Shown here piece by piece: positions 52,774 through 62,609 of a stretch of 64,000 nt of DNA. The notes under the pieces are model-generated. The model saw only the letters and a program-made list of their open reading frames with translations. It was not told the origin of the DNA and made no database searches. The stretch lies in contig JAYRSJ010000022.1 in the NCBI GenBank assembly GCA_041920215.1, positions 16,685 through 80,684 on the forward strand, read 5' to 3'. Made by a program: the position numbers and the translations under genes. This stretch comes from JAYRSJ01 sp041920215 (lineage in GTDB: Bacteria > Pseudomonadota > Gammaproteobacteria > Burkholderiales > Burkholderiaceae_C). The number at the start of each line of letters is the position of its first letter. Position 1 is the stretch's first letter.

Positions 52774-52857
52774 ATGTTCATCACGCGCAAGCAGATCAAG
52801 GGGTCGAATGACCGGGGAGCCTGGCCCTGGCGTCGTCCACACGACTTCGCCCACTGA
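52774..52857 (+). CDS. Candidate tryptophan leader peptide upstream of trpE
   Basis: This 27-residue ORF begins MFITRKQIKG and contains Trp at residues 17 and 19 (A-W-P-W-R), ending PHDFAH. It sits 176 bases before trpE. Two Trp codons in so short an ORF in front of a trp operon fit a leader for transcription attenuation. The Trp codon block (GGCCCTG, 52823-52829) is complementary to CAGGGCC (52892-52898) downstream, giving alternative structures. There is no clear ribosome site, which weakens the case. Confidence 0.5.
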   Translation: MFITRKQIKGSNDRGAWPWRRPHDFAH

Positions 52858-52931
52858 AGCCGCTTGACCGCCTGCCGCCCTGCCTGTCTCGCAGGGCCTG
52901 ACAATCCGAATCCTTGATCCCCCGGGGGGAT
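52822..52931 (+). promoter_or_regulatory. Candidate trp attenuator region
   Basis: Two structures compete. GCCCTGC (52877-52883) pairs with GCAGGGC (52891-52897) over 7 bases with a 7-base loop. The Trp codon block GGCCCTG (52823-52829) can instead pair with CAGGGCC (52892-52898). A further palindromic stretch of C and G runs lies at 52917-52931. None is followed by a good T-run, so a classical terminator is not shown; regulation may act on translation or through Rho. Confidence 0.4.
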
Positions 52932-53033
52932 GGCCGCAGTCAAGCGACCCAATATCCGGCGTGCGTGCGCCTGCCAAAAGGCGGTCCGCTGAATGGGCCG
53001 GGCGCGCCGCCCCTGCATGCAAGGTATGACGAC

Positions 53034-54518
53034 GTGATCACTGAACTGGAATTCCAAAGCCTGGCCGCCCAGGGCTTTAACCGCATCCCGCTGATCAGCG
53101 AGGCCTTCGCCGATCTGGAGACACCGCTTTCGCTCTATCTGAAGCTCTGCGCGGGTGCCGGCCAGGGTCGCCACAGCTTCCTCCTGGAGTCGGTGGTGGG
53201 CGGCGAGCGCTTCGGGCGCTACTCCTTCATCGGCCTGCCGGCACGCACCGTGCTCAAGAGTGCCGGACAGCGCACCGAGGTGCTGCAGGACGGTGCTGTG
53301 GTCGAGGTCCACGAGGGCAATCCGCTGGATTTCGTCGAGGCCTATCAGCAGCGCTTCAAGGTCGCGCTGAGCCCCGGCATGCCGCGCTTCTGCGGTGGCC
53401 TGGCCGGCTATTTCGGCTATGACGCGGTGCGCTATATCGAGCCGCGCCTCAGCCGCACCGAGAAGCCCGGCGGCCTGAATACCCCCGATGTGATGCTGCT
53501 GCAGTGCGAGGAGCTGGCCGTTATCGACAACCTCTCGGGCCGGCTCTATCTGATCGTCTACGCAGACCCCGGCCAGCCTGAGGCCTTCTTCCGTGCCAGG
53601 AAGCGCCTCACCGAGTTGCGTGACAAGCTGGCCTACAGCGTCTCGGCACCCCAGGTGCGGCGTGGCCAGGCCCATCCGGTGGAGCGCGAGTTCGCACGCG
53701 CCGATTTCGAGGCCGCGGTGCTCAAGGCCAAGGACTACATCGCCGCTGGCGACTGCATGCAGATCGTCTTCGGCCAGCGTCTTAAGAAGCGCTACACCGA
53801 GTCGCCGCTGTCGCTGTACCGGGCGCTGCGCTCGCTGAATCCCAGCCCCTATATGTACTTCTACGATATGGGCGATTTCCAGATCGTCGGCGCCTCGCCC
53901 GAGATCCTGGTGCGGCATGAGCGCATGGCCGACGGTACCCAGGTGACGATACGGCCGCTGGCCGGCACCCGGCCCCGCGGTGCCACGCCGGCCCTGGACC
54001 AGCAGCTCGAGGCCGAGCTCAAGGCCGATCCCAAGGAACGTGCCGAGCATCTGATGCTGATCGATCTGGCGCGCAATGATCTGGGCCGTATCGCCAAGAC
54101 CGGCTCGGTCCGGGTGACCGATGCCTTCGCGGTCGAGCGCTACTCGCATGTGATGCACATCGTCAGCAATGTCGAGGCGCAGCTGCGCGAGGGCCTGTCG
54201 GCGATGGATGTTTTTCGTGCTTCCTTTCCGGCCGGCACGCTCAGCGGTGCGCCCAAGATACGCGCGATGGAAATCATCGACGAGCTCGAGCCGGTCAAGC
54301 GCGGCATCTACGGCGGCGCGTGCGGCTATCTGAGCTTTGCCGGTGATATGGACCTGGCGATCGCGATCCGCACCGGCATCGTGCAGGACCAGACGCTGTA
54401 TGTGCAGGCGGCTGCCGGCATCGTCGCGGACTCGGTGCCCGAGCTGGAGTGGAAGGAAACGGAAGCGAAGGCGCGTGCCTTGATCCGTGCGGCTGAACTG
54501 GTGGAAGAAGGGTTCTGA
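53034..54518 (+). CDS. trpE: Anthranilate synthase component I
   Basis: The product is 494 residues from the GTG at 53034, which gives the expected ITELEFQSLAAQGFNRIPL start; AAGG lies 9 bases upstream. It converts chorismate, with ammonia from TrpG, to anthranilate, the first step of Trp synthesis. LLESVVGGERFGRYSFIG (feedback Trp site region), AGDCMQIVFGQRL, SPYMYFYDMGDF, GSPEILVR-like ASPEILVRHE, PLAGTRPRG and DLARNDLGRI are conserved. The TGA is two bases before the trpG ATG, so the subunits are coupled. Confidence 0.96.
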   Translation: MITELEFQSLAAQGFNRIPLISEAFADLETPLSLYLKLCAGAGQGRHSFLLESVVGGERFGRYSFIGLPARTVLKSAGQRTEVLQDGAVVEVHEGNPLDFVEAYQQRFKVALSPGMPRFCGGLAGYFGYDAVRYIEPRLSRTEKPGGLNTPDVMLLQCEELAVIDNLSGRLYLIVYADPGQPEAFFRARKRLTELRDKLAYSVSAPQVRRGQAHPVEREFARADFEAAVLKAKDYIAAGDCMQIVFGQRLKKRYTESPLSLYRALRSLNPSPYMYFYDMGDFQIVGASPEILVRHERMADGTQVTIRPLAGTRPRGATPALDQQLEAELKADPKERAEHLMLIDLARNDLGRIAKTGSVRVTDAFAVERYSHVMHIVSNVEAQLREGLSAMDVFRASFPAGTLSGAPKIRAMEIIDELEPVKRGIYGGACGYLSFAGDMDLAIAIRTGIVQDQTLYVQAAAGIVADSVPELEWKETEAKARALIRAAELVEEGF

Positions 54519-54520
54519 TC

Positions 54521-55101
54521 ATGCTGCTGATGATTGACAACTACGACAGCTTCACCTTCAACCTGGTGCAGTACTTCGGGGAGCTCGGTGCCGAGGTGAA
54601 GGTGGTACGCAACGACCAGATCAGCGTCGACGAGATCGGTGCGCTCAAGCCTGACCATCTGGTGTTCTCGCCCGGCCCCTGCTCGCCCGCCGAGGCCGGC
54701 GTCTGTGTGCCGGCCATCCAGGCCTTTGCCGGCAAGCTGCCCATCCTAGGCGTCTGCCTGGGCCATCAGTCGATTGGCGCCGCCCTGGGCGGCCGCATCG
54801 TGCGCGCCAGGACCCAGATGCATGGCAAGGCCAGCACCATCACGACCGACCAGCGGGGTGTGTTCAAAGGCCTGCCGCGCTCTTTTTCAGTGATCCGCTA
54901 TCACTCGCTGGTGATCGAGGAGGCCAGCCTGCCGGCGCAGCTGGAGGTCAGTGCGCGCAGCGAGGACGGCGAGATCATGGGGGTACGACACCGCGAGCTG
55001 GCCGGCACGCGCACGCCGCTGGAGGGCGTGCAGTTCCACCCCGAGTCCATACTCAGCGAGCATGGCCACGCGATGTTGAAGAACTTCCTGGAGCTGGCGC
55101 T

Positions 55102-55105
<4 letters not shown>
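54521..55105 (+). CDS. trpG: Anthranilate synthase component II (glutamine amidotransferase)
   Basis: The product is 194 residues. The class I amidotransferase catalytic Cys is in LGVCLGHQSIG, and the His-Glu pair is in GVQFHPESI. LLMIDNYDSFTFNLVQYF is the usual start. It gives ammonia to TrpE. In many bacteria a related subunit also serves folate synthesis; no pabB is nearby. The stop overlaps the ltaE start (ATGA). Confidence 0.96.
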
Positions 55106-56133
<1,028 letters not shown>

Positions 56134-56134
56134 G

Positions 56135-57172
56135 ATGCCCATTACCGACAACGAAGCCCTGACCCGCGTCATCGAGCACCGCGAGATCTTCCACGACGAG
56201 ATGCTGGCGCTGATGCGCCGCATCATGAACGGCGAGATGTCGCCAGTGATCTCGGCGGCCCTGCTGATCGGTCTGCGCGTCAAGAAGGAGACCATCGGCG
56301 AGATTACCGCCGCCGCCCAGGTGATGCGCGAGCTGTCCAACAAGGTACCGGTGCCGGCTCACCCGCATCTGGTCGACGTGGTGGGCACCGGCGGCGATGG
56401 CGCCCACACCTTCAATATCAGCACCTGTTCGATGTTCGTGGCCGCCGCGGCTGGAGCCCAGATCGCCAAGCATGGCAACCGCAGCGTCTCCAGCAAGACC
56501 GGCAGCGCCGACGTGCTGGAGGCCCTGGGCGCCAACATCATGCTGCAGCCCGAGCAGGTGGCGCAGAGCATCGCGCAGACCGGCATCGGCTTCATGTTCG
56601 CGCCCAACCACCACCCGGCGATGAAGAACATCGCGCCGGTGCGGCGCGAGCTGGGCGTGCGCACCATCTTCAACATCCTGGGCCCGCTGACCAATCCGGC
56701 CGATGCCCGCAACATCCTGATGGGCGTGTTCCACCCCGATCTGGTGGGCATACAGGTGCGGGTGATGCAGCGCCTGGGCGCCGAGCATGCGGTGGTGGTC
56801 TACGGCAAGGACGGCATGGACGAGATCTCGCTGGGCGCGGCCACCCTGGTCGGCGAGCTGAAGAACGGCGAGATCCGCGAGTACGAGATCCATCCGGAGG
56901 ACTTCGGCCTGGCGATGGTCAGCAACCGCAGCCTCAAGGTGGCGGGGCCCGAGGAGAGTCGCCAGATGCTGCTGGGGGCGCTGGCCAACGAGGACGGCGC
57001 AGCGCGCGACATCGTGCTGCTCAATGCCGGCGCCACGCTGTATGCGGCCAATGTGGTGGACTCGATCGCTGCGGGCATCGCCAAGGCGCGCGAGGCCATC
57101 GCCAGCGGTGCGGCGCGGGCCAAGCTGGACCAGTTCGTGGCCGGCACGCAGGCCCTGGGCAAGGGGGTCTGA
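56135..57172 (+). CDS. trpD: Anthranilate phosphoribosyltransferase
   Basis: The product is 345 residues. It adds the phosphoribosyl group to anthranilate. The GTGGDGAHTFNIST glycine loop (about residue 85), KHGNRSVSSKTGSADVLEALG and NILGPLTNPA are conserved. A GGAG site lies 7 bases upstream of the ATG, which follows the ltaE stop by one base. It is fully separate from trpG, unlike the fused enteric form. Confidence 0.96.
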   Translation: MPITDNEALTRVIEHREIFHDEMLALMRRIMNGEMSPVISAALLIGLRVKKETIGEITAAAQVMRELSNKVPVPAHPHLVDVVGTGGDGAHTFNISTCSMFVAAAAGAQIAKHGNRSVSSKTGSADVLEALGANIMLQPEQVAQSIAQTGIGFMFAPNHHPAMKNIAPVRRELGVRTIFNILGPLTNPADARNILMGVFHPDLVGIQVRVMQRLGAEHAVVVYGKDGMDEISLGAATLVGELKNGEIREYEIHPEDFGLAMVSNRSLKVAGPEESRQMLLGALANEDGAARDIVLLNAGATLYAANVVDSIAAGIAKAREAIASGAARAKLDQFVAGTQALGKGV

Positions 57173-57175
57173 GAG

Positions 57176-57964
57176 ATGGATGACATCCTGAAACGCATCG
57201 TGGCGGTCAAGCACGAGGAGATCGCGACGGCCCGCGCCGCCAGGCCGCTGGCCAGCGTGCGTGCCGAGGCCGAGGCGGACCGCAGCACGCGCGGCTTCGA
57301 GCGGGCGCTGCGCGCCAAGATCGCGGCCGGCGCCAGCGCGGTGATCGCCGAGATCAAGAAGGCCAGCCCCAGCAAGGGCGTGATCCGCGCCGACTTCCGT
57401 CCGGCCGAGATCGCCCTGAGCTATGAGCGTCACGGCGCGGCCTGCCTGTCGGTGCTGACCGACGAGCGCTTCTTCCAGGGCTCCGCCGCCTATCTGCAGC
57501 AGGCCCGCGCCGCCGTCGCGCTGCCGGTGCTGCGCAAGGACTTCATGGTCGACGTCTACCAGGTCTACGAGGCCCGGGCCATGGGGGCGGACTGCATCCT
57601 GCTGATCGCCGCCTGTCTGGACGACGGACAGATGGCCGAGCTGGAGGCCTGTGCGCTGGGACTGGGCCTGGATGTGCTGGTCGAGGTGCATGACGGCGCC
57701 GAGCTGGAACGTGCACTGCGGCTGAAGACCCCGCTGCTGGGCATCAACAACCGCAATCTGCGCAGCTTCGAGGTCACGCTGGAGACCACGCTGGGTCTGC
57801 TGGGCCAGGTGCCGGCCGACCGCCTGCTGGTCACCGAGAGCGGCATCCTGGCACCGGCCGATGTGGCCCGGATGCGCGCGGCCCAGGTGCATGCCTTCCT
57901 GGTCGGCGAGGCTTTCATGCGCGCGCCCGATCCGGGTCAGGCGCTGGCGGCGCTGTTCGCGTGA
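57176..57964 (+). CDS. trpC: Indole-3-glycerol phosphate synthase
   Basis: The product is 262 residues. It closes the ring of carboxyphenylamino-deoxyribulose phosphate. AVIAEIKKASPSKGVIR, LPVLRKDFMVDVYQVYEARAMG and LLGINNRNLRSFEV carry the catalytic Lys and Glu. GILAPADVARM and FLVGEAFM finish the phosphate site. It starts three bases after trpD. The trpF, trpB and trpA genes are not in this window. Confidence 0.96.
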   Translation: MDDILKRIVAVKHEEIATARAARPLASVRAEAEADRSTRGFERALRAKIAAGASAVIAEIKKASPSKGVIRADFRPAEIALSYERHGAACLSVLTDERFFQGSAAYLQQARAAVALPVLRKDFMVDVYQVYEARAMGADCILLIAACLDDGQMAELEACALGLGLDVLVEVHDGAELERALRLKTPLLGINNRNLRSFEVTLETTLGLLGQVPADRLLVTESGILAPADVARMRAAQVHAFLVGEAFMRAPDPGQALAALFA

Positions 57965-58635
57965 GCGGCGGCTGGCAGCCCATCGTCGAGGCCTGGCGCG
58001 CCAGCCCGGCGGGCCAGGGCCTGGAGGCCTTTCTGGCGCAGCGCCGCGCGGCCGGCGCCACCATCTACCCACCCGAGCCGCTGCGTGCGCTGAGGCTCAG
58101 CCCATTGGAACAAGTCAAGGTGGTGATCCTGGGCCAGGATCCCTACCACGGCCCCGGCCAGGCCGAGGGGCTGGCCTTCTCGGTGCCGCGCGAGGTCCGC
58201 AAGCTGCCGCCCAGCCTGCGCAATATCTTCAAGGAGTTGCAGCGTGACCTCGGTCTGCCTATGCCGGCGCATGGGTATCTGGGCACCTGGGCGGACCAGG
58301 GCGTGCTGCTGCTCAACACCTGCCTGACGGTGGAGGACGGCCAGCCCGCCAGCCATGCCAAGAAGGGCTGGGAGGCGTTGAGCGATGCGCTGATCGCGGC
58401 CGCTGCCCGGGATGCCCGCCCCAAGGTCTTCATGCTCTGGGGTGCTCACGCCCAGGCCAAGGCAGAGCTCATACGGGCCGCCGGGCCGGACCATCTGCTG
58501 CTGCAGGCCAATCACCCCTCGCCGCTTTCAGCCACCCGTGGGCCACTGCCCTTCATCGGCTGCGGACATTTCTCCCAGGCCACCCGATGGCTGGCCGAGC
58601 GAGGCGTCAGTCTGGCGTGGCAGCTGCCCGACTGA
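57961..58635 (+). CDS. ung: Uracil-DNA glycosylase
   Basis: The product is 224 residues from a GTG overlapping the trpC stop (GTGA). It removes uracil from DNA. The water-activating loop is LGQDPYHGPGQA and the minor-groove loop is NHPSPLSA. LRNIFKELQRDL and GVLLLNTCLTVE are also conserved. Coupling to trpC makes it the last gene of the trp unit. The nag promoter region follows. Confidence 0.95.
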   Translation: MSGGWQPIVEAWRASPAGQGLEAFLAQRRAAGATIYPPEPLRALRLSPLEQVKVVILGQDPYHGPGQAEGLAFSVPREVRKLPPSLRNIFKELQRDLGLPMPAHGYLGTWADQGVLLLNTCLTVEDGQPASHAKKGWEALSDALIAAAARDARPKVFMLWGAHAQAKAELIRAAGPDHLLLQANHPSPLSATRGPLPFIGCGHFSQATRWLAERGVSLAWQLPD

Positions 58636-58643
58636 GCGCCTGT

Positions 58644-58661
58644 TGGTTATTTATTGGTATT
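58644..58661 (+). promoter_or_regulatory. Direct repeat box 1 upstream of the nag operon
   Basis: TGGTTAT (58644-58650) and TGGTATT (58655-58661) are separated by four bases, the same 11-base period as before the chitinase. It lies just after the ung stop, 115 bases upstream of nagK, and may form a loop with box 2. Confidence 0.6.
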
Positions 58662-58730
58662 AACCCCGAAGCGCCGCGCGATCAGCGCCCTCGGCTGAGG
58701 TTCCAAAGCGAAAAGAGAAGTTGGCGCGTG

Positions 58731-58774
58731 AGTACCAATTGACGTACTGGTATTTCTGGTACTAGACTGGTATT
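58731..58774 (+). promoter_or_regulatory. Direct repeat box 2 overlapping the nag start
   Basis: TGGTATT (58748), TGGTACT (58757) and TGGTATT (58768) run up to the nagK ATG. The last two have the 11-base period with an AGAC spacer, and AGTACCA (58731-58737) is the inverted heptamer. A bound repressor would cover the transcription or translation start. No ribosome site precedes the ATG, so the transcript may be nearly leaderless. Confidence 0.68.
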
Positions 58775-58775
58775 A

Positions 58776-59714
58776 ATGAAAGCCATCCCTGTCAGTGCGC
58801 TCCACCTGCTGTTGCCCCAGCCTGCCCTAAGGCCCCGCTATCTGATCGGGGTCGACGGCGGCGGCACTGGCACGCGGCTGCGCCTGTGTGATGCGCAGGG
58901 TGTCCTGCTGGCCCAGGGCGAGGCCGGACCGTCGGCGTTGGGGCAGGGCGTGGAGCAGGCCTGGCGCCATATCCAGCAGGCGCTGGCCCAGGCTGCGGCC
59001 CAGGCCGGTCTTGCGCGGCTGGACCTCGCGCAGTGTGCCATCGGCCTGGGCTTGTCGGGTGTTTCGGTGCAGGCTCAGGCGGAGGGCTTCCTGGTCACCC
59101 AGCCCGGCTACGGCCTGCTGGCCTTGGACAACGACGGATTCACCACGGTGCTGGGTGCCCACGGTGGCGCGCCGGGCGCGGTGGTGGCTGCCGGCACGGG
59201 CACGATAGGCGAGGCTCTGCGGCCCGATGGTGCACGGGTGGTGGCCAGCGGCTGGGGCTGGATCAATGGCGACGAGGGCAGTGGCGCCTGGCTGGGCTTG
59301 CGCGCGATGCGCCATGCCCAGCAGGCCATGGACGGCCGCGCCCAGCCCGGCCCGTTGGCGCGCGCGCTGTGGCAGCGGGCCGGTGCCGACCGTGAGGCTT
59401 TGCTGGGCTGGTGTGCTGCAGCCGGGCAGCAGGGCTTTGCCGGGCTTGCACCCCTGGTGTTCGAGCAGGCCGAGGCCGGCGAGGCGGTGGCCGGCGCCCT
59501 GGTGACGGAGGCGATTGCCGAGCTGGAGCGCTTGGCCGACGCCTTGGATCCCGAGGGTGTGCTGCCGCTGGCCCTCAGCGGCAGCGTCGCCCAGCGCCTG
59601 GGCCCACGTTTCTCGGGCAGACTTCGCGCCCGCTGCGTCGCGCCGCAGGGCGATTCCGCCGCCGGCGGCGTGCTCTTGGCGCGCAGCGCTATCAAGGAGA
59701 CAGGGTTTCAATGA
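58776..59714 (+). CDS. nagK: N-acetylglucosamine kinase, BadF/BadG-type ATPase
   Basis: The product is 312 residues. YLIGVDGGGTGTRLRLCD is the phosphate-1 motif of the ASKHA fold, AAGTGTIGEAL is the adenosine-side loop and GWGWINGDEGSGAWLG follows. It should phosphorylate GlcNAc to GlcNAc-6-phosphate in the cytoplasm. Its stop overlaps the regulator start (ATGA). Sugar specificity is inferred from the nag neighbours. Confidence 0.88.
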   Translation: MKAIPVSALHLLLPQPALRPRYLIGVDGGGTGTRLRLCDAQGVLLAQGEAGPSALGQGVEQAWRHIQQALAQAAAQAGLARLDLAQCAIGLGLSGVSVQAQAEGFLVTQPGYGLLALDNDGFTTVLGAHGGAPGAVVAAGTGTIGEALRPDGARVVASGWGWINGDEGSGAWLGLRAMRHAQQAMDGRAQPGPLARALWQRAGADREALLGWCAAAGQQGFAGLAPLVFEQAEAGEAVAGALVTEAIAELERLADALDPEGVLPLALSGSVAQRLGPRFSGRLRARCVAPQGDSAAGGVLLARSAIKETGFQ

Positions 59715-60451
59715 GCAAGCTGGCATTTGAATTCAAGCCGGACCCACAGGCGGCCTCACCGTTGTACATGCAGCTGGCCCATAAGCTGGCCCAGGCCATT
59801 CGTGATGGCCAATACCATGCCGACGAGGCCCTGCCCTCGGAGCGGGTGCTGTCCGAATCGCTGAATCTCTCGCGTGTCACCGCCCGCAAGGCGATCGATC
59901 GGCTGGTCGAGCAGGGCCTGATCGTGCGCAAACGCGGCTCCGGCAACTACATCGCGCCCAAGCTGGAGCAGCCGCTGTCGCGCCTGACCAGCTTCTCCGA
60001 GGAGCTGCATCAGCGCGGCTTCAGGCCCAGCTCGCGCTGGCTGACGCGCAGCCATTCGCTGGCCGCGCCGGACGAGCAGCTGAGCCTGGGCCTGGCCACT
60101 GGCGAGCGTGTGTCGCGCCTAGAGCGCCTGCGCCTGGCCGATACGGTGGTGATGGCCTACGAGGTCAGCGTGTTGCCGGTTTCGGTGCTGGCCGATCCGC
60201 AAAAGGTGGAGGCTTCCTTGTACGAGCATCTGGCGGCCCACGGCGGCGCGCCGGTGCGCGCGCTGCAACATATCCGCGCGGTCAATGCCGATCCCCGGCT
60301 GGCCTCGCTGCTGGAGGTGCCGGTGGGGCAGGCGGTGCTGTTCATCACCCGGGTGGGCTTTCTGGAGTCGGGCCAGGCGGTGGAGCTGACGCATTCCTAT
60401 TGCCGCAGCGACTACTACGACTTCGTCGCCGAGATGCGGCGTGAGGGCTGA
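59711..60451 (+). CDS. GntR/HutC-family regulator of GlcNAc use (NagQ/NagR-like)
   Basis: The product is 246 residues. The N-terminal GntR winged helix (about 15-80) reads MQLAHKLAQAIRDGQYHADE and SRVTARKAIDRLVEQGLI. A UTRA ligand domain (about 95-240) follows, ending HSYCRSDYYDFVAEM. Family members respond to GlcNAc-6-phosphate or glucosamine-6-phosphate. It sits inside the operon it probably controls, and the TGGTATT boxes at 58.6 kb and 12.7 kb are its likely sites. Confidence 0.9.
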   Translation: MSKLAFEFKPDPQAASPLYMQLAHKLAQAIRDGQYHADEALPSERVLSESLNLSRVTARKAIDRLVEQGLIVRKRGSGNYIAPKLEQPLSRLTSFSEELHQRGFRPSSRWLTRSHSLAAPDEQLSLGLATGERVSRLERLRLADTVVMAYEVSVLPVSVLADPQKVEASLYEHLAAHGGAPVRALQHIRAVNADPRLASLLEVPVGQAVLFITRVGFLESGQAVELTHSYCRSDYYDFVAEMRREG

Positions 60452-60458
60452 TGCGAAC

Positions 60459-61580
60459 ATGGTGCAGCAGTTCGACGGTTATGTGCTGACGCCTGAGGGC
60501 TTTGTGCGCGGCAGTCTGGAGATCCGCGACGGCCGGGTGGTCGCGATCCGGGGCGAAGCGGTCAGCGAGGCTGAGGTCCGCCACGGTCCGGTCTTGCCTA
60601 TCGTGCTGCCGGGCTTCGTCGATCTGCATGTGCATGGCGGCGGCGGCCGCGACACCATGGAGGGCGGCGACGCCGCCGAGGCCATTGCGCGCCTGCACGT
60701 GCGTCATGGCACGACCTCGCTGCTGGCCACCACGATGACCGCGCCGCCGGACGAGATACGCAGCGCGATCGCCGCGCTGGGCGCGATCTGCCGCGCGCGG
60801 CCGCCCGGCGCGGCGCGGGTGCTGGGCGTGCATCTGGAGGGCCCCTATATCAATCCGGGCAAGCTGGGCGCCCAGCCCGACTTCGCGCAGCGTGCCAGCC
60901 TGGATGAGGTGCTGGGCTTGAGTGCGCTGGCGCCGATACGGCTGATCACACTGGCGCCCGAGCTGCCCGGCAATCTCGCCCTGATCCCGCAGCTGCGCGC
61001 CGCCGGTTTCCAGGTGCAGATCGGCCACACGCTGGGCACCTATGAGGATGGTGTAGCCGCGCTGGAGCGCGGGGCCGGCGGTTTCACCCATCTGTTCAAT
61101 GCGATGAGCGGCCTGCATCACCGCGAGCCGGGCATGGTGGGCGCGGCGCTGGCCCATGCCCGCTATGCCGAGATCATCCCCGACCTGCTGCATGTGCATC
61201 CGGGCGCGGTGCGGGTGGCCTTGCGCGCCATACCCTGCATGTATTGCGTGACCGATTCCACCGCGGCGGCCGGCATGCCGGACGGTGAGTACCGCCTGGG
61301 CCGCCACAAGGTGAGCAAGTGCATGGGTGGCGTGCGCCTGCCCGACGGCACCCTGGCCGGCAGCACGCTGACCATGGATCAGGCGCTGCGCAATCTGGTG
61401 GGGCTGGGCCTGGAGATCGAGGACGCTTCGCGGCGCGTCTCCACCCATGCGGCCGATTTCATGGGCCTGGCAGAGCGCGGCCGCCTGGCCGCGGGCGCCT
61501 GGGCCGATCTGGTGGTGATGGACCGTGATTTGCAGCTGCAGCGCGTGGTCGTTGAAGGGGAAGAGATTGAGCTCGCTTGA
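60459..61580 (+). CDS. nagA: N-acetylglucosamine-6-phosphate deacetylase
   Basis: The product is 373 residues from the ATG at 60459; a GTG at 60441 overlapping the regulator end is possible. Metal and catalytic motifs are VDLHVHGGGGRD, GVHLEGPYINPG, QIGHTLGTYED, FTHLFNAMSGLHHREPG and YCVTDSTAAAG with the catalytic Asp. It removes acetate from GlcNAc-6-phosphate. Confidence 0.95.
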   Translation: MVQQFDGYVLTPEGFVRGSLEIRDGRVVAIRGEAVSEAEVRHGPVLPIVLPGFVDLHVHGGGGRDTMEGGDAAEAIARLHVRHGTTSLLATTMTAPPDEIRSAIAALGAICRARPPGAARVLGVHLEGPYINPGKLGAQPDFAQRASLDEVLGLSALAPIRLITLAPELPGNLALIPQLRAAGFQVQIGHTLGTYEDGVAALERGAGGFTHLFNAMSGLHHREPGMVGAALAHARYAEIIPDLLHVHPGAVRVALRAIPCMYCVTDSTAAAGMPDGEYRLGRHKVSKCMGGVRLPDGTLAGSTLTMDQALRNLVGLGLEIEDASRRVSTHAADFMGLAERGRLAAGAWADLVVMDRDLQLQRVVVEGEEIELA

Positions 61581-61581
61581 G

Positions 61582-62607
61582 ATGAAGACCACGCATATGC
61601 TCGCCGAGGCGCTGAGTGCGCCAGAGGTAGCGGCCCGCCAGCTGGCCGCCGACCAAGGCGCTTATGCCGCACTGGGTGAGGCCTTGCGCCAGCAGCCGCC
61701 CAGCGGCGTGCTGACGGTGGCGCGCGGCAGCTCCGACCATGCCGCGCACTATATGGCTTATCTGGTGATGGCACGGCTGGGGCGGCTGGTCACATCGCTG
61801 CCGATGTCGCTGGTGACGCTGTACCAGAGCCGGCTGCAATGCCAGGGCCTGGTGTCGCTGGCCTTCTCGCAGTCGGGGCAGAGCCCGGACCTGGTCGCGC
61901 CGACGCGCTTCTTCCGGGCCGGCGGCGCCCGCACCGTGGCCTTCGTTAATGCCGAGGACTCGCCGCTGGCCGAGGCGGCCCAGCATGTGTTCAGCCTGCA
62001 TGCGGGCCCCGAGAAGAGCGTGGCGGCCACCAAGAGCTATATCGCCCAGCTGCTGGCGGGTGCCCGTGTGGTCGCGGCCTGGCAGGACGACGACGATCTG
62101 GCTGCCGCGCTGCAGACCCTGCCGCAGGCGCTGGAGCAGGCGGCCCGGCAGCGCTGGGATGCGGCGGTCGAGGCACTGCAGGGGGCCGACCGGCTGTTCG
62201 TGATTGGCCGTGGCACCAGTCTGGCGATCGCGATGGAAGCCGCGCTGAAGTTCAAGGAGACCTGCGGCATACAGGCCGAGGCCTTCTCCGGTGCCGAGGT
62301 CAAGCATGGGCCGATGGCCCTGGTGGACGAGGGCTATCCGCTGCTGGTGTTTGCGCCGCGTGGACCGGCCCAGGCCGGATTGATTGCCCTGGCCGAGGAA
62401 ATGCGCTGCCGCGGTGCCCGCGTGCTGCTGGCCGCGCCGGCCGGCACGCCCGGCGCCGAGCTGCCGCTGGTCTGTACCGGCAACGAGGACCTGGACCCGA
62501 TCGCCGCGGTGCAGAGCTTCTATCCGATGGTCGAGGCCCTGGCCCGTGCCCGCGGTCTCAACCCCGATGAGCCGCGCCATCTGGCCAAGGTCACCAAGAC
62601 GCACTGA
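61582..62607 (+). CDS. Glucosamine-6-phosphate deaminase, SIS-domain (NagB-II) type
   Basis: The product is 341 residues with two SIS domains. The first has TVARGSSDHAAHYMAYLV and AFSQSGQSPDL, and the second FVIGRGTSLAIAMEAALKF with EAFSGAEVKHGPMAL. It resembles the isomerase half of GlmS without the amidotransferase, as in NagB-II, and should convert glucosamine-6-phosphate to fructose-6-phosphate and ammonia. It replaces the classic NagB fold here. The ATG follows the nagA stop by one base. Confidence 0.9.
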   Translation: MKTTHMLAEALSAPEVAARQLAADQGAYAALGEALRQQPPSGVLTVARGSSDHAAHYMAYLVMARLGRLVTSLPMSLVTLYQSRLQCQGLVSLAFSQSGQSPDLVAPTRFFRAGGARTVAFVNAEDSPLAEAAQHVFSLHAGPEKSVAATKSYIAQLLAGARVVAAWQDDDDLAAALQTLPQALEQAARQRWDAAVEALQGADRLFVIGRGTSLAIAMEAALKFKETCGIQAEAFSGAEVKHGPMALVDEGYPLLVFAPRGPAQAGLIALAEEMRCRGARVLLAAPAGTPGAELPLVCTGNEDLDPIAAVQSFYPMVEALARARGLNPDEPRHLAKVTKTH

Positions 62608-62609
62608 GC

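Noticed and set aside
59811..59817. AATACCA heptamer inside the GntR gene as another operator
   Set aside because: A single heptamer without a partner at 11-base spacing, explained by codons for the protein.
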